The notes under the pieces were generated by a model. It was not told the DNA's origin and made no database searches. It saw nothing but the letters and a program-made list of their open reading frames with translations. Shown piece after piece: positions 8,780 to 14,930 of a DNA stretch of 22,255 nt. The DNA is from a virus: IMG/VR virus record IMGVR_UViG_3300008107_000468, positions 1 to 22,255 of that record; one strand, 5' to 3'. The translations under genes were made by a program, and so were the position numbers. Positions within the stretch are counted from its first letter, which is position 1. The number at the start of each line of letters is the position of its first letter.

Positions 8780-8982
8780 TGCAAGCACAAGACTATGCAA
8801 CCGTAGCAGTTGCTGTGATGACCATCATCGGTGGGTTTATAGGCGCAGTGCGCTGGTTAGTTAAGCATTACTTAAATGAATTAAAACCCAATGGTGGATC
8901 AAGCGTAAAGGATTCAGTTGCAAGATTGGAGCGACAGGTTGAAGAAATTTATCGTATTCTTCTTGCTCGCAATAAGCCTTAG
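8779..8982 (+). CDS. Small membrane protein with coiled coil (lysis module)
   Basis: A 67-residue protein. Residues 8-28 form one transmembrane helix (VAVAVMTIIGGFIGAVRWLV), followed by a basic stretch and, from about residue 43, an amphipathic coiled coil (SVARLERQVEEIYRILL). This is a type II membrane protein with a short helical extracytoplasmic or cytoplasmic tail, comparable in layout to small inner-membrane spanins or holin partners. A lipoprotein gene begins inside its 3' part in another frame. Position immediately before the holin and endolysin genes supports a lysis role. Topology cannot be fixed from sequence alone. Confidence 0.6.
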   Translation: MQAQDYATVAVAVMTIIGGFIGAVRWLVKHYLNELKPNGGSSVKDSVARLERQVEEIYRILLARNKP

Positions 8983-9127
8983 CGGTTGCGCTCAGTACCA
9001 AGGATGGGTTAGATATCCGTGCCAAGAGTACGAGAACTGGGATAACCCAGAATGTAACCCGCCTCAATGTATTGCAACAGGCAGTTGTACAAAAGACATT
9101 ATCCCGGAAGGTACGTTTAATGGCTAA
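8918..9127 (+). CDS. Small Cys-rich lipoprotein overlapping the upstream gene
   Basis: A 69-residue protein starting at TTG 8918, inside the coiled-coil part of the previous gene in a different frame. It has a textbook lipoprotein signal: basic RLKK at 7-10, hydrophobic core 11-21 and lipobox L-S-G-C with Cys24 as the lipidation site. The mature part is about 46 residues with four further cysteines in a YPCQEYENWDNPEC / QCIATGSC context. Similar small lipoproteins occur next to lysis genes in aquatic phages. The overlap by 65 nt resembles the Rz/Rz1 arrangement. The exact start is uncertain: other in-frame TTG codons lie downstream, and no ribosome site is obvious. It overlaps the next gene by 8 nt. 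Confidence 0.65.
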   Translation: MQDWSDRLKKFIVFFLLAISLSGCAQYQGWVRYPCQEYENWDNPECNPPQCIATGSCTKDIIPEGTFNG

Positions 9128-9392
9128 GCAAAGATTTAGTAATGAACAATTAAAGGCTCGACTGATTGTATTTATCGGAGTAATCCTAGCCTTAGTATTC
9201 CTAGGCTCAGTCTTTGGAATCCTTTGGGCTTTGATATTTGTAACTCAACCGCTAGGTGAACAAGCTCCTAACGATAGGGCTTTCATTGAACTATTAACTA
9301 CGCTGACTGTGTTCCTTACAGGCAGCCTAGGAGCAGTGCTTGCAAGCAACGGACTCAAGGATAAGAGTAAGGATGACAATGGGACAACGTAA
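9120..9392 (+). CDS. Two-TM membrane protein, holin-like
   Basis: A 90-residue protein starting at ATG 9120; GGAAGG just upstream supports it over an in-frame start 48 nt earlier. Helix 1 covers residues about 13-38 (LIVFIGVILALVFLGSVF and on to LWALIFV). After a polar loop (QPLGEQAPNDRAF), helix 2 covers about 52-70 (LLTTLTVFLTGSLGAVLAS). The tail is charged (KDKSKDD). Two TM segments, small size and position before an endolysin fit a class II-like holin. Similar proteins are common in aquatic phages, often unannotated. A second holin candidate lies after the endolysin, so which one makes the hole is open. It overlaps the start of the endolysin by 14 nt. Confidence 0.65.
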   Translation: MAKQRFSNEQLKARLIVFIGVILALVFLGSVFGILWALIFVTQPLGEQAPNDRAFIELLTTLTVFLTGSLGAVLASNGLKDKSKDDNGTT

Positions 9393-9888
9393 AGAATTTA
9401 TTGAAACTGCTAAGGCAGAGGTCGGAACTATTGAAGGACCTAAAGATAACGAGACAAAGTACGGAGCCTTTACCAAGTCTAACTTCCTGCCTTGGTGCGG
9501 AAGTTTCGTTAACTGGTGTGCCAACCAAGTTGGCTTAAAGATTCCTAACTGCGTATCAACAGTTGTAGGCGCTAAAGCGTTTATGAAGAACAACCAATGG
9601 GAAGATGTAGCCGATGCAGAACCACTGCCAGGTTATATCGTGTTCTTTGATTTCCCAGGAGATGCGTTAAACCGCATCAGCCACGTAGGAATTGTTATCA
9701 AGAACAACGGAGATGGAACCATCAACGTTATCGAAGGTAACACTAGCCCAGATAAAACGGGTGACCAGCGTAACGGTGGTGAGGTCTGCCTCAAGCGCCG
9801 TGCGTATACAGCAAAGAATGGATCCAAGATCAAGAAGTCACTACCGGTGTACATCGTTGGTTTTGGTAAACCAGTCTTTAAGTCATAA
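9379..9888 (+). CDS. Endolysin, CHAP-domain peptidase/amidase
   Basis: A 169-residue enzyme. AAGGA at 9369-9373 points to ATG 9379; ATG 9373 and an upstream TTG are in frame but poorly placed. The whole protein is a CHAP (cysteine, histidine-dependent amidohydrolase/peptidase) domain. The catalytic Cys40 sits in PWCGSFVNWC, His102 in RISHVGIVI, and the third position (Glu119 or Asn121) in VIEGNTS. CHAP endolysins cut peptide or amide bonds of peptidoglycan at the end of infection. There is no separate wall-binding domain, so the enzyme is short. It has no signal peptide, so release through a holin is expected, and both neighbours are holin-like. Confidence 0.88.
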   Translation: MGQRKEFIETAKAEVGTIEGPKDNETKYGAFTKSNFLPWCGSFVNWCANQVGLKIPNCVSTVVGAKAFMKNNQWEDVADAEPLPGYIVFFDFPGDALNRISHVGIVIKNNGDGTINVIEGNTSPDKTGDQRNGGEVCLKRRAYTAKNGSKIKKSLPVYIVGFGKPVFKS

Positions 9889-9897
9889 GGAGAAACA

Positions 9898-10089
9898 ATG
9901 AACACAACTAAGTTAGTTGCTATTGCAACAACCTATGCTCGTGCAGCAGTACCAGCAGTGGTAGCGCTATACGCGGCTGGAATCACAGATCCAAAGACAT
10001 TGGCCTACGCTTTTGTCACAGCTTTTATTGCGCCAATTTGGAAGTCACTAGACCCAAAGGCAAAAGAGTTTGGTCGTGGTGCTAAGTAA
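9898..10089 (+). CDS. Small membrane protein, holin candidate
   Basis: A 63-residue protein with a good GGAG site 9 nt after the endolysin. Residues about 13-27 (ARAAVPAVVALYAAGI) and 34-48 (LAYAFVTAFIAPIW) form one or two membrane helices separated by a TDPKT turn. The C-terminus is basic (KSLDPKAKEFGRGAK). Similar proteins follow endolysins in actinophages and are usually called holins. It is the last gene before a strong terminator, consistent with the end of a late operon. Confidence 0.6.
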   Translation: MNTTKLVAIATTYARAAVPAVVALYAAGITDPKTLAYAFVTAFIAPIWKSLDPKAKEFGRGAK

Positions 10090-10113
10090 TTAGCCCATAA
10101 GCGCGAGGCAATG

Positions 10114-10149
10114 GCCCTCCACCCTTCGGGGTGGGGGGCTTCTTTTTTT
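10114..10149 (+). terminator. Strong rho-independent terminator after the lysis genes
   Basis: The arms GCCCTCCACCC (10114-10124) and GGGTGGGGGGC (10129-10139) form an 11-bp stem with one G-T wobble, closed by a stable TTCG tetraloop. It is followed by the T-rich run TTCTTTTTTT (10140-10149). It ends the structural/lysis operon and also insulates the convergent HNH gene that stops at 10154. Confidence 0.93.
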
Positions 10150-10153
10150 GTGC

Positions 10154-10507
10154 CTAAAATATGCCAGAGTCACTATCATTATGCAGGTGTGTCTTTAACC
10201 GGTGGCAGTTGGCACACAGGGTTTGCAAGTTAACAGGGTCGTTGTTATGACTGTTTCCGTCTATGTGGTCTACATCCAACTGACTGCTATGTTCAGGTAC
10301 GAATCCGCAATGCTCGCAAGCATCTTTCTTGTGCAAGGTGTATGGATACTGGCTTTTCTGGATGTTTCTTTTATAGACAGTCCTGCAGCGAAAGCGACCA
10401 GCAGGAGTGGAGTGATGCTTGTTGCGGATCTTTATCTTGGTTGGACCACAAACTGAGCAGATTGCTCTGCGATTTATTTCATCTACTTCAGATAATTTGT
10501 GATTCAT
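10154..10507 (-). CDS. HNH endonuclease
   Basis: A 117-residue protein. I use the ATG at 10507; a longer reading to 10567 would run into the upstream gene. An N-terminal Cys17-x2-Cys20 zinc knuckle precedes a typical HNH domain: Cys64-x2-Cys67 zinc pair, the Asp80-His81 catalytic pair in DVDHIDGN, Asn93 in DPVNLQ, and Cys98-x2-Cys101-His102. HNH enzymes nick or cut DNA using one metal ion. In phages they act as homing endonucleases or help terminase. This one is far from terL and stands in reverse orientation with one partner gene between two plus-strand operons, so a selfish homing element is plausible. It overlaps the upstream gene by 20 nt. Confidence 0.87.
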   Translation of the reverse strand: MNHKLSEVDEINRRAICSVCGPTKIKIRNKHHSTPAGRFRCRTVYKRNIQKSQYPYTLHKKDACEHCGFVPEHSSQLDVDHIDGNSHNNDPVNLQTLCANCHRLKTHLHNDSDSGIF

Positions 10508-10748
10508 CTTTGTCCACCGGACAAGGAACACGGACGAGATTACCGCAGTTGACGCAGGTAGCGTCAAGGAAATACCAGACTAGCTCGTAGTCATCAAAGG
10601 CCGCCATAACGCTAAAGACCTGCGACCCACACGGACACACGTGAACAGGGCCTAAAGCCCTTAAATCGGTGCCGTAAGGCTCAGGAAGGCCATCGTGTGG
10701 TACTTTACGGCTGAATAATTTAGGCATAACAAAGGGGTGGAACCGCAT
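10488..10748 (-). CDS. Small zinc-ribbon-like protein
   Basis: An 86-residue protein with a strong AGGAG seven nt before the ATG at 10748. The N-terminus MPKLFSRKVPHDG follows an in-frame second Met at position 8. It has a CPCG pair around residue 38 and a CVNCG pair around residue 70, so a zinc ribbon is likely, with a hydrophobic beta core between (FSVMAAFDDYELVWYFLDA). I do not recognise a named family. It is co-transcribed with the HNH gene and the frames overlap. It could help DNA binding or be an unrelated early protein. Confidence 0.65.
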   Translation of the reverse strand: MRFHPFVMPKLFSRKVPHDGLPEPYGTDLRALGPVHVCPCGSQVFSVMAAFDDYELVWYFLDATCVNCGNLVRVPCPVDKDESQII

Positions 10749-10778
10749 TGCTCGGCTCCTTCCTGTGGTCAGTCGCCT

Positions 10779-10796
10779 CGGCCCTGGTAAGGGCCG
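10779..10796. repeat. Perfect 7-bp hairpin between divergent genes
   Basis: The arms CGGCCCT (10779-10785) and AGGGCCG (10790-10796) enclose the loop GGTA. There is no T-run, so this is not an obvious terminator. It lies in the leader of the reverse-strand HNH operon if that operon starts at the -10 box near 10825. Confidence 0.6.
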
Positions 10797-10822
10797 CCTA
10801 CTGTTATTCGCCTACGGCTCAT

Positions 10823-10828
10823 ATTGTA
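10823..10828 (-). promoter_or_regulatory. -10 box for the HNH/zinc-protein operon (candidate)
   Basis: The reverse strand reads TACAAT, five of six matches to TATAAT and a fit to the actinobacterial TANNNT pattern. I see no good -35 box at 16-18 nt. Transcription would start near 10815 and give a leader of about 65 nt containing the 10779-10796 hairpin. Confidence 0.4.
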
Positions 10829-10832
10829 ATCT

Positions 10833-10883
10833 CCGATAGTGTCGCTCCGCGACGACACGCCGATAGGTGATAAGATTTGTTTT
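10833..10883 (+). promoter_or_regulatory. Leaderless promoter with flanking operator-like repeats
   Basis: TAAGAT at 10871-10876 fits the actinobacterial -10 pattern TANNNT and lies seven nt before the ATG of the protease gene, so the transcript probably starts at or next to that ATG. No ribosome site precedes the ATG. Just upstream is the inverted repeat GTGTCG (10839-10844) / CGACAC (10853-10858), itself bracketed by two copies of CCGATAG (10833-10839 and 10860-10866). This repeat covers the -35 region, which suits a repressor or activator site. Confidence 0.5.
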
Positions 10884-11444
10884 ATGACAACACTGGTAGG
10901 AATCCAAGGACCTGACTTCGTAGTGATGGGTGCTGATTCGCAGATAACCGATAACGATCAGCGGATCATTAGCACTCAGACGCCCAAGATAGTACGCAAG
11001 GGTAAGTACCTGTTAGGTGTGACTGGTGACTCACGCCCAGGAGATATCTTGATCTATAACTGGAAGCCTCCGATGTATAAACGCCAAGATCCTGTGGATT
11101 GGATGGGAAGGGTTGTCATACCTTCGATCTACAATGCGTTCAAAGATAATGGCTACGAACCAAACGACAAGGAAGCGAGCTTCGCTTACCTACTTGCCTT
11201 TGATTCGTATCTGTTTTCTATCGGCTCGGATCTATCCTTTAATGGTAGTGAGAACGGACTATTTACGGCAGGTAGTGGTGGTCCATACGCACTCGGTTAT
11301 CTGTACTCACTCAAGCCCGGTTCATACAAGAGCCTGCTAATGGCAAAAGTAATTGCAGAAAGAGCAGTAAAGATCGCGTCGGTTCTTGACATCAATACCT
11401 GTCCACCGATTCAATTAGAAACTCAACAGAGAGGATGGGAATAA
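10884..11444 (+). CDS. HslV/proteasome-beta-like Ntn-hydrolase protease
   Basis: A 186-residue protein. I start at ATG 10884; the in-frame GTG at 10839 lies in the upstream repeat. After removal of Met the chain begins T-T-L-V-G-I, so Thr1 is a candidate N-terminal nucleophile, as in HslV and proteasome beta subunits. Asp17 (GADSQIT) is in the family position, Lys34 (TPKI) is within one residue of Lys33, and Ser130 lies in GSGGPYALG, nearly identical to the HslV segment GSGGPYA. LLGVTGDSRPGD matches the following strand-turn. The family forms barrel-shaped rings that degrade proteins fed by an ATPase (HslU, Mpa/ARC). No ATPase is in the window, so a host partner or ATP-independent action is implied. 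It heads the early operon and its stop overlaps the next start (TAATG). Confidence 0.82.
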   Translation: MTTLVGIQGPDFVVMGADSQITDNDQRIISTQTPKIVRKGKYLLGVTGDSRPGDILIYNWKPPMYKRQDPVDWMGRVVIPSIYNAFKDNGYEPNDKEASFAYLLAFDSYLFSIGSDLSFNGSENGLFTAGSGGPYALGYLYSLKPGSYKSLLMAKVIAERAVKIASVLDINTCPPIQLETQQRGWE

Positions 11445-11533
11445 TGCTTGGATTTTTATTTGGTTTGCTATTTGGTTTCGTTGGGGCGTATGCTCTTGAC
11501 TATTACCTTACGTGGAGGGATAACCGCAGATGA
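11444..11533 (+). CDS. 29-residue single-TM protein
   Basis: Its start overlaps the protease stop (TAATG) and its TGA overlaps the next ATG (ATGA), the same coupling used through this operon. The protein is one hydrophobic helix (LGFLFGLLFGFVGAYAL, residues 2-18) and a charged end (DYYLTWRDNRR). A small inner-membrane protein of unknown function. Its coupling to a protease gene is suggestive, but no motif ties them. Confidence 0.55.
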   Translation: MLGFLFGLLFGFVGAYALDYYLTWRDNRR

Positions 11534-11715
11534 AAGTAAACGAGTACTTAGATACTCGCCTTGCTGCTTATAGGGGTTTGATTGAACGCAAAGAATTGCG
11601 TGAATCAAGTTGTCCTTTTTGCGGAGAAAAAATTCAGAACTTTGAATACACAAAAGGTATGGTCACAGCTTTCGATATGGTAAAGGAATTTATTAATGGT
11701 AATAGAAAACCCTAA
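11530..11715 (+). CDS. Small protein with one CxxC
   Basis: A 61-residue protein starting at ATG 11530, overlapping the membrane-protein stop. Residues 1-27 are helical (MKVNEYLDTRLAAYRGLIER). A single CPFCGEK motif at about 28-33 is followed by a helix (GMVTAFDMVKEFING). With only one Cys pair it may bind zinc as a dimer or not at all. No family recognised. It overlaps the nuclease gene by 20 nt. Confidence 0.55.
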   Translation: MKVNEYLDTRLAAYRGLIERKELRESSCPFCGEKIQNFEYTKGMVTAFDMVKEFINGNRKP

Positions 11716-12655
11716 GGAACTGTTGCTGCACGTACTGCACTCTAAAGATGCAGGTCGTGACCGCAGTAAGCAAACACAGGTAGGTCCGTCAGAGATCGGT
11801 GGCTGCCGTCGTAAGGTTTGGTACCGGTTGAACGCACAGCCAGAGACTAATGAGAATCAGTCAAAGCTGGCAGCAATTATGGGTACTGCTATTCACGCTG
11901 CTATCGAAGATGCAATCACCACGCTAGATCCAGAAGGTAAGGATTACCTAGTTGAGACTGCAGTTGAGTACGGTGATATGAGAGCACACGTTGACTTATT
12001 CGTACCGGGTATCGGTGCAGTCATTGACTGGAAGACATCTAAGGTAAAGAACCTTTCATACTTTCCGTCAGTGCAACAGCGCTGGCAAGTACAGGTCTAT
12101 GGCTATCTGCTATCTAAGAACGGTCACGAAGTAAAGACTGTAAACCTAGTAGCCATTGCACGTGATGGTGATGAGAAGGATATTAAAGTCTATTCTGAAC
12201 CATACGATGAAGCATCAGCGCTAGAAGCGCTACAGTGGTTGGCTAATGTCAAGGCTTTGCAAGAAGCACCAGCACCTGAGAAGGATGCAAACTTCTGCAA
12301 GAACTACTGCCAGTACTACGACGCATCTGGAGAGATGGGTTGTGTAGGTCTAATAAAAGAACGTATCGTCCTTAGTGAAGTCGTGATTGAGGACGCACAA
12401 GTTGACACCCACGCATTGAAGTACCTTCAGTTAGATGAGAAGATCAAAGAGCTGGAGAAGGAAAAGGATTCCTTGAAGTCATCCTTCGAGGGAACTACTG
12501 GCGTTACTGCTAGTGGTATTCAGATCAGTTGGACAACGGTTAAAGGTCGTGAGACAGTTGACTATGAACAAGTAGAAAAACTATTAGGCTTTTTACCGAA
12601 GTTAGTTGGTAAAGAATCTATTAGATTAAACATCAAACCAAGTGGAGGAAAGTAA
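11696..12655 (+). CDS. Cas4/RecB-like PD-(D/E)XK nuclease with Fe-S cluster
   Basis: A 319-residue protein, with AAGGAA upstream of ATG 11696. The nuclease core is visible: His67 (GTAIHAAIED), Asp100 (AHVDLFV), Asp111-x-Lys113 (VIDWKTSK) and a QVQVYGYL helix at 131-138. Cys37 (GGCRRKVWY) pairs with the C-terminal cluster Cys201-x3-Cys205-x10-Cys216, the four-Cys layout of the 4Fe-4S AddB/Cas4 family. It probably acts as an exonuclease resecting DNA ends in phage recombination or host DNA breakdown. Residues 235-262 form a charged coiled coil that could bind a partner. The zinc-tail protein follows immediately. No CRISPR genes are present, so a Cas4 role in spacer acquisition is unlikely. Confidence 0.85.
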   Translation: MVIENPKELLLHVLHSKDAGRDRSKQTQVGPSEIGGCRRKVWYRLNAQPETNENQSKLAAIMGTAIHAAIEDAITTLDPEGKDYLVETAVEYGDMRAHVDLFVPGIGAVIDWKTSKVKNLSYFPSVQQRWQVQVYGYLLSKNGHEVKTVNLVAIARDGDEKDIKVYSEPYDEASALEALQWLANVKALQEAPAPEKDANFCKNYCQYYDASGEMGCVGLIKERIVLSEVVIEDAQVDTHALKYLQLDEKIKELEKEKDSLKSSFEGTTGVTASGIQISWTTVKGRETVDYEQVEKLLGFLPKLVGKESIRLNIKPSGGK

Positions 12656-12656
12656 T

Positions 12657-13052
12657 ATGCCAGCACCAGAATCAACAAAGTTTCAGGTTAACTACAGTTT
12701 ACCTAACGGAACTTTAGTAAACATTTATGCAGCAAGTGTTTCAGAATTAGAAGCAGGTCTTGCAGATCTAGCAATGAACGCACTTAATATTCGTGCAACC
12801 GGTGCAGAACTATCAGGTGGTGCAGTAGCACCAGCATCAGCGCCAGCACCAACAGTTGCAGCAGTTGCTGCAGCATTTAATGCAACACCAGTTGCTACCT
12901 CTATACCAGCATCTTTTGAGACAGTTCAGAACTGCCGTCACGGACAAATGACTCTACGTACTGGTACATCAGCTAAGGGACCTTGGAAGGGCTATATGTG
13001 TGCTGCACCAAAGGGTGCAACAGACAAGTGCGACACTATCTGGATCCGATAA
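12657..13052 (+). CDS. Recombination-linked protein with C-terminal zinc motif
   Basis: A 131-residue protein; GGAGG eight nt before ATG 12657 fixes the start. Residues 1-50 form a beta/alpha domain (FQVNYSLPNGTLVNIYA, then an Asp/Leu-rich helix). Residues 55-88 are an Ala/Pro linker. The tail holds C-R-H-G-Q-M near residue 93 and later YMCAAPKG and DKCDTIWIR, a C/H-x(n)-C-x(n)-C set that could bind zinc. Actinophages often carry a similar GTSAKGPWKGY zinc tail. Coupling to the upstream nuclease suggests DNA binding or ssDNA handling, but the function is unproven. Confidence 0.6.
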   Translation: MPAPESTKFQVNYSLPNGTLVNIYAASVSELEAGLADLAMNALNIRATGAELSGGAVAPASAPAPTVAAVAAAFNATPVATSIPASFETVQNCRHGQMTLRTGTSAKGPWKGYMCAAPKGATDKCDTIWIR

Positions 13053-13056
13053 TTGT

Positions 13057-13323
13057 ATGCGCGAGCCAAGGTTCTTTGAAGACCCTGCTTGCGCCACAGT
13101 AGGTGGAGATTTCTGGTTTCCAGAAAAGCACGACGGAACCAGTAACTCTACTGAAATGCTACTGGCTATCTCCATTTGTAAGAAGTGTGTTCATCAAACT
13201 GAGTGCGCTGAATGGGGAATAAACAACGAACGCTTTGGTATATGGGGCGGGGTAACTGAAAGACAACGACGAATCATTCGTCAACAAAAGAATATTACGT
13301 TGAGAGGGGAAGACGTTGCTTGA
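13057..13323 (+). CDS. whiB: WhiB-family Fe-S transcriptional regulator
   Basis: An 88-residue protein from ATG 13057, four nt after the previous stop. It carries the four cluster cysteines Cys12 (DPACATV), Cys41, Cys44 and Cys50 (CKKCVHQTEC) in the C-x2-C-x5-C layout, followed by the GIWGG turn at 61-65 and a basic tail (TERQRRIIRQQ) that contacts DNA. WhiB proteins bind a 4Fe-4S or NO-sensitive cluster and act on the principal sigma factor of Actinobacteria. Phage copies may silence or redirect host genes, as shown for mycobacteriophage TM4 WhiB. Its location in the early operon, between a nuclease and an ATPase, suggests early expression. This is the main host-range marker in the window. 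Confidence 0.95.
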   Translation: MREPRFFEDPACATVGGDFWFPEKHDGTSNSTEMLLAISICKKCVHQTECAEWGINNERFGIWGGVTERQRRIIRQQKNITLRGEDVA

Positions 13324-14167
13324 TCTATCACGTGCCTGGAGAGGTGTGCTTACCAAGGCAACACCACTTCCTGACGTGTGGTTAGCACTGTCTGCCAAGC
13401 AGATTAAGTTCCGGCGAGGACAAGTCTGTATGGTGGCGGCTGCACCCAACGCTGGTAAGAGTATGTTTGCTCTTATCTATGCGATGAAGGCAGGCGTTAA
13501 AACTCTTTTCTTCTCAGCAGATACAGACACCACAACTGTAATGATGCGAGCTGCAGCAGCAGCCTCCGGTCATTCACAGGTATCGGTAGAATTGAACTTA
13601 TCTAAGGACAGTCACTACTACGATAAACACTTTGACAAACTAAGCCATATCAAATGGGTCTTTGATTCGTCGCCGTCACTAGACGATATCGAGTTAGAGA
13701 TAAAAGCATACGTGGAGTTATACGGCGAGGCTCCAGAGTTAATAGTTATAGATAACTTAATGAACGTGGCAGCAGAGACTGATAATGAATGGGCTGGTCT
13801 GCGTGCAATTATGATGGAGTTGCACGATATGGCACGCAAGACAGAAGCCTGTGTGTTAGTACTGCACCACGTCTCTGAGCAAAGCGAGTATGGCTCACCG
13901 TCAAAGCCACCTGCTCGCCGTGCTATTCACGGTAAGGTAAGTCAATTACCTGCCTTGATCCTAACCCTTGGGTATGATCCAAACCAAGCGGTTCTTTGCG
14001 TTGCTGCTGTGAAGAACCGTTTTGGTCCCCATACCGCTGATGCCTCTGACTACGCTACGCTCTTCGTGAACTATGCGGCTTGTCAGATATCAGATAAAGA
14101 TGCGTGGGGTGTTATGATTAAAAACGATGCAATGAACAACTACCAGGGTAACTACATAGTCCAGTAA
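13316..14167 (+). CDS. RecA/DnaB-like ATPase, probable replicative helicase
   Basis: A 283-residue protein starting at TTG 13316, overlapping whiB by 8 nt, with GAGGGG upstream. Walker A is AAPNAGKS (residues 42-49) and Walker B is LIVIDN (142-147). A VLVLHH strand near 176 fits the RecA-fold sensor. These match the AAA_25/DnaB-RecA-like group used by phages as replicative helicases or recombinases. It lacks the N-terminal primase-binding domain of full DnaB, so it is short for a helicase. The two primase genes downstream support a helicase role, and the upstream nuclease leaves a recombinase possible. Confidence 0.78.
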   Translation: MLDLSRAWRGVLTKATPLPDVWLALSAKQIKFRRGQVCMVAAAPNAGKSMFALIYAMKAGVKTLFFSADTDTTTVMMRAAAAASGHSQVSVELNLSKDSHYYDKHFDKLSHIKWVFDSSPSLDDIELEIKAYVELYGEAPELIVIDNLMNVAAETDNEWAGLRAIMMELHDMARKTEACVLVLHHVSEQSEYGSPSKPPARRAIHGKVSQLPALILTLGYDPNQAVLCVAAVKNRFGPHTADASDYATLFVNYAACQISDKDAWGVMIKNDAMNNYQGNYIVQ

Positions 14168-14177
14168 GGGATATAAA

Positions 14178-14345
14178 ATGAGTGATGTTGAAAGAGAAGT
14201 TGCTATTCTTAAAGTAGATCTGGCTAACTTCTTCAACGCTATGATCCAATCCGGCATTGTCGAGATTGTCAAAGATGAAGAAGGACAGATGGTTTACAAA
14301 ACCAACAAGGTAGTACTGGTAGATGAGTCAGTACAACAAGACTAA
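14178..14345 (+). CDS. Small hypothetical protein
   Basis: A 55-residue protein with AAGGG before ATG 14178. Mixed helix (REVAILKVDLANFFNAMIQ) and a short strand-rich end (QMVYKTNKVVLV). The C-terminus overlaps the next gene by 23 nt. It fits the operon's tight packing, but I recognise no family. Confidence 0.55.
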   Translation: MSDVEREVAILKVDLANFFNAMIQSGIVEIVKDEEGQMVYKTNKVVLVDESVQQD

Positions 14346-14766
14346 AGGTTCTCAGTTTGAGACAGATGTAATGAAGTGGCTCCGCAAAATGGGTGCCATT
14401 GCAGAACGTCTGACTAAAGCTGGGGCAAAGGATGAAGGCGACATCGTTACTGTTATCGCAGGGGAAACTTACATCCTTGAACTAAAGAACAGGCAGACGC
14501 TCACCCTGCCTCAGTTCTGGAAAGAAGCACAGGTTGAGGCGTTTAACTATGCGAAGGCTAGGGATCTTGGGGAAGTTCCACTGTCTTATGTCATAGTTAA
14601 GCGTCGCAACGCTCCCATAGAACAAGCGTGGGTAATTCAAGATCTAACACAATGGCTAAAGGAGAAGAAAATGCCAGTACCAGAAGGTGAAATCACCACA
14701 TCAGAGATACTAAGCACCGATGAAGAAGTAGAACTTGCACCAGATGAGGAACAGGATCAAGCGTGA
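14323..14766 (+). CDS. Holliday-junction-resolvase-like PD-(D/E)XK nuclease
   Basis: A 147-residue protein whose N-terminal core has the archaeal-type Hjc/VRR-like nuclease layout: Glu13 in KGSQFETDVMKWL, Asp40 in AGAKDEGDIV, and Glu53-x-Lys55 in YILELKNRQ. These three acidic positions plus Lys form the metal site. It probably cuts branched DNA before packaging or during recombination. The last 35 residues are very acidic (TDEEVELAPDEEQDQ) and probably disordered, perhaps for partner binding. A restriction-type or general nuclease is the alternative. It ends in a GTGA overlap with the next gene. Confidence 0.8.
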   Translation: MSQYNKTKGSQFETDVMKWLRKMGAIAERLTKAGAKDEGDIVTVIAGETYILELKNRQTLTLPQFWKEAQVEAFNYAKARDLGEVPLSYVIVKRRNAPIEQAWVIQDLTQWLKEKKMPVPEGEITTSEILSTDEEVELAPDEEQDQA

Positions 14767-14930
14767 TCTGCATAAACTGCCTTAAAGCGGGCGAGGAGAA
14801 CAAGGCTAATCATCTAAAGCGTGCAGCACACTGGCACGAGAAGTGCGAGGGATGCGTATGCCAGCACAAGACTGGAACAGGTTGGGTAAAGGGCGAAAAG
14901 GTCGCACTGATGCAAACTCAATCCCCATAG
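14763..14930 (+). CDS. Small zinc-finger protein (CxxC/HxH/CxxC)
   Basis: A 55-residue protein starting at GTG 14763, sharing GTGA with the previous stop. It has Cys3-x2-Cys6, then His22, two further histidines, and Cys28-x2-Cys31-x-Cys33-x-His35 (CEGCVCQH), followed by KTGTGWVKGEK. Similar short proteins with a CQHKTG ending are widespread in actinophages, with unknown function. It overlaps the primase zinc-domain gene in another frame by 73 nt, so the two are dual-coded there. Confidence 0.6.
   Translation: MICINCLKAGEENKANHLKRAAHWHEKCEGCVCQHKTGTGWVKGEKVALMQTQSP

Noticed and set aside
10839-10883. Upstream in-frame extension of the HslV-like protein
   Set aside because: Adds residues before the catalytic Thr and lies in a repeat/promoter region.
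11696-12655. Cas4 as a sign of a CRISPR locus
   Set aside because: No repeat-spacer array or other cas genes in the window; phage Cas4/RecB-like nucleases are common alone.
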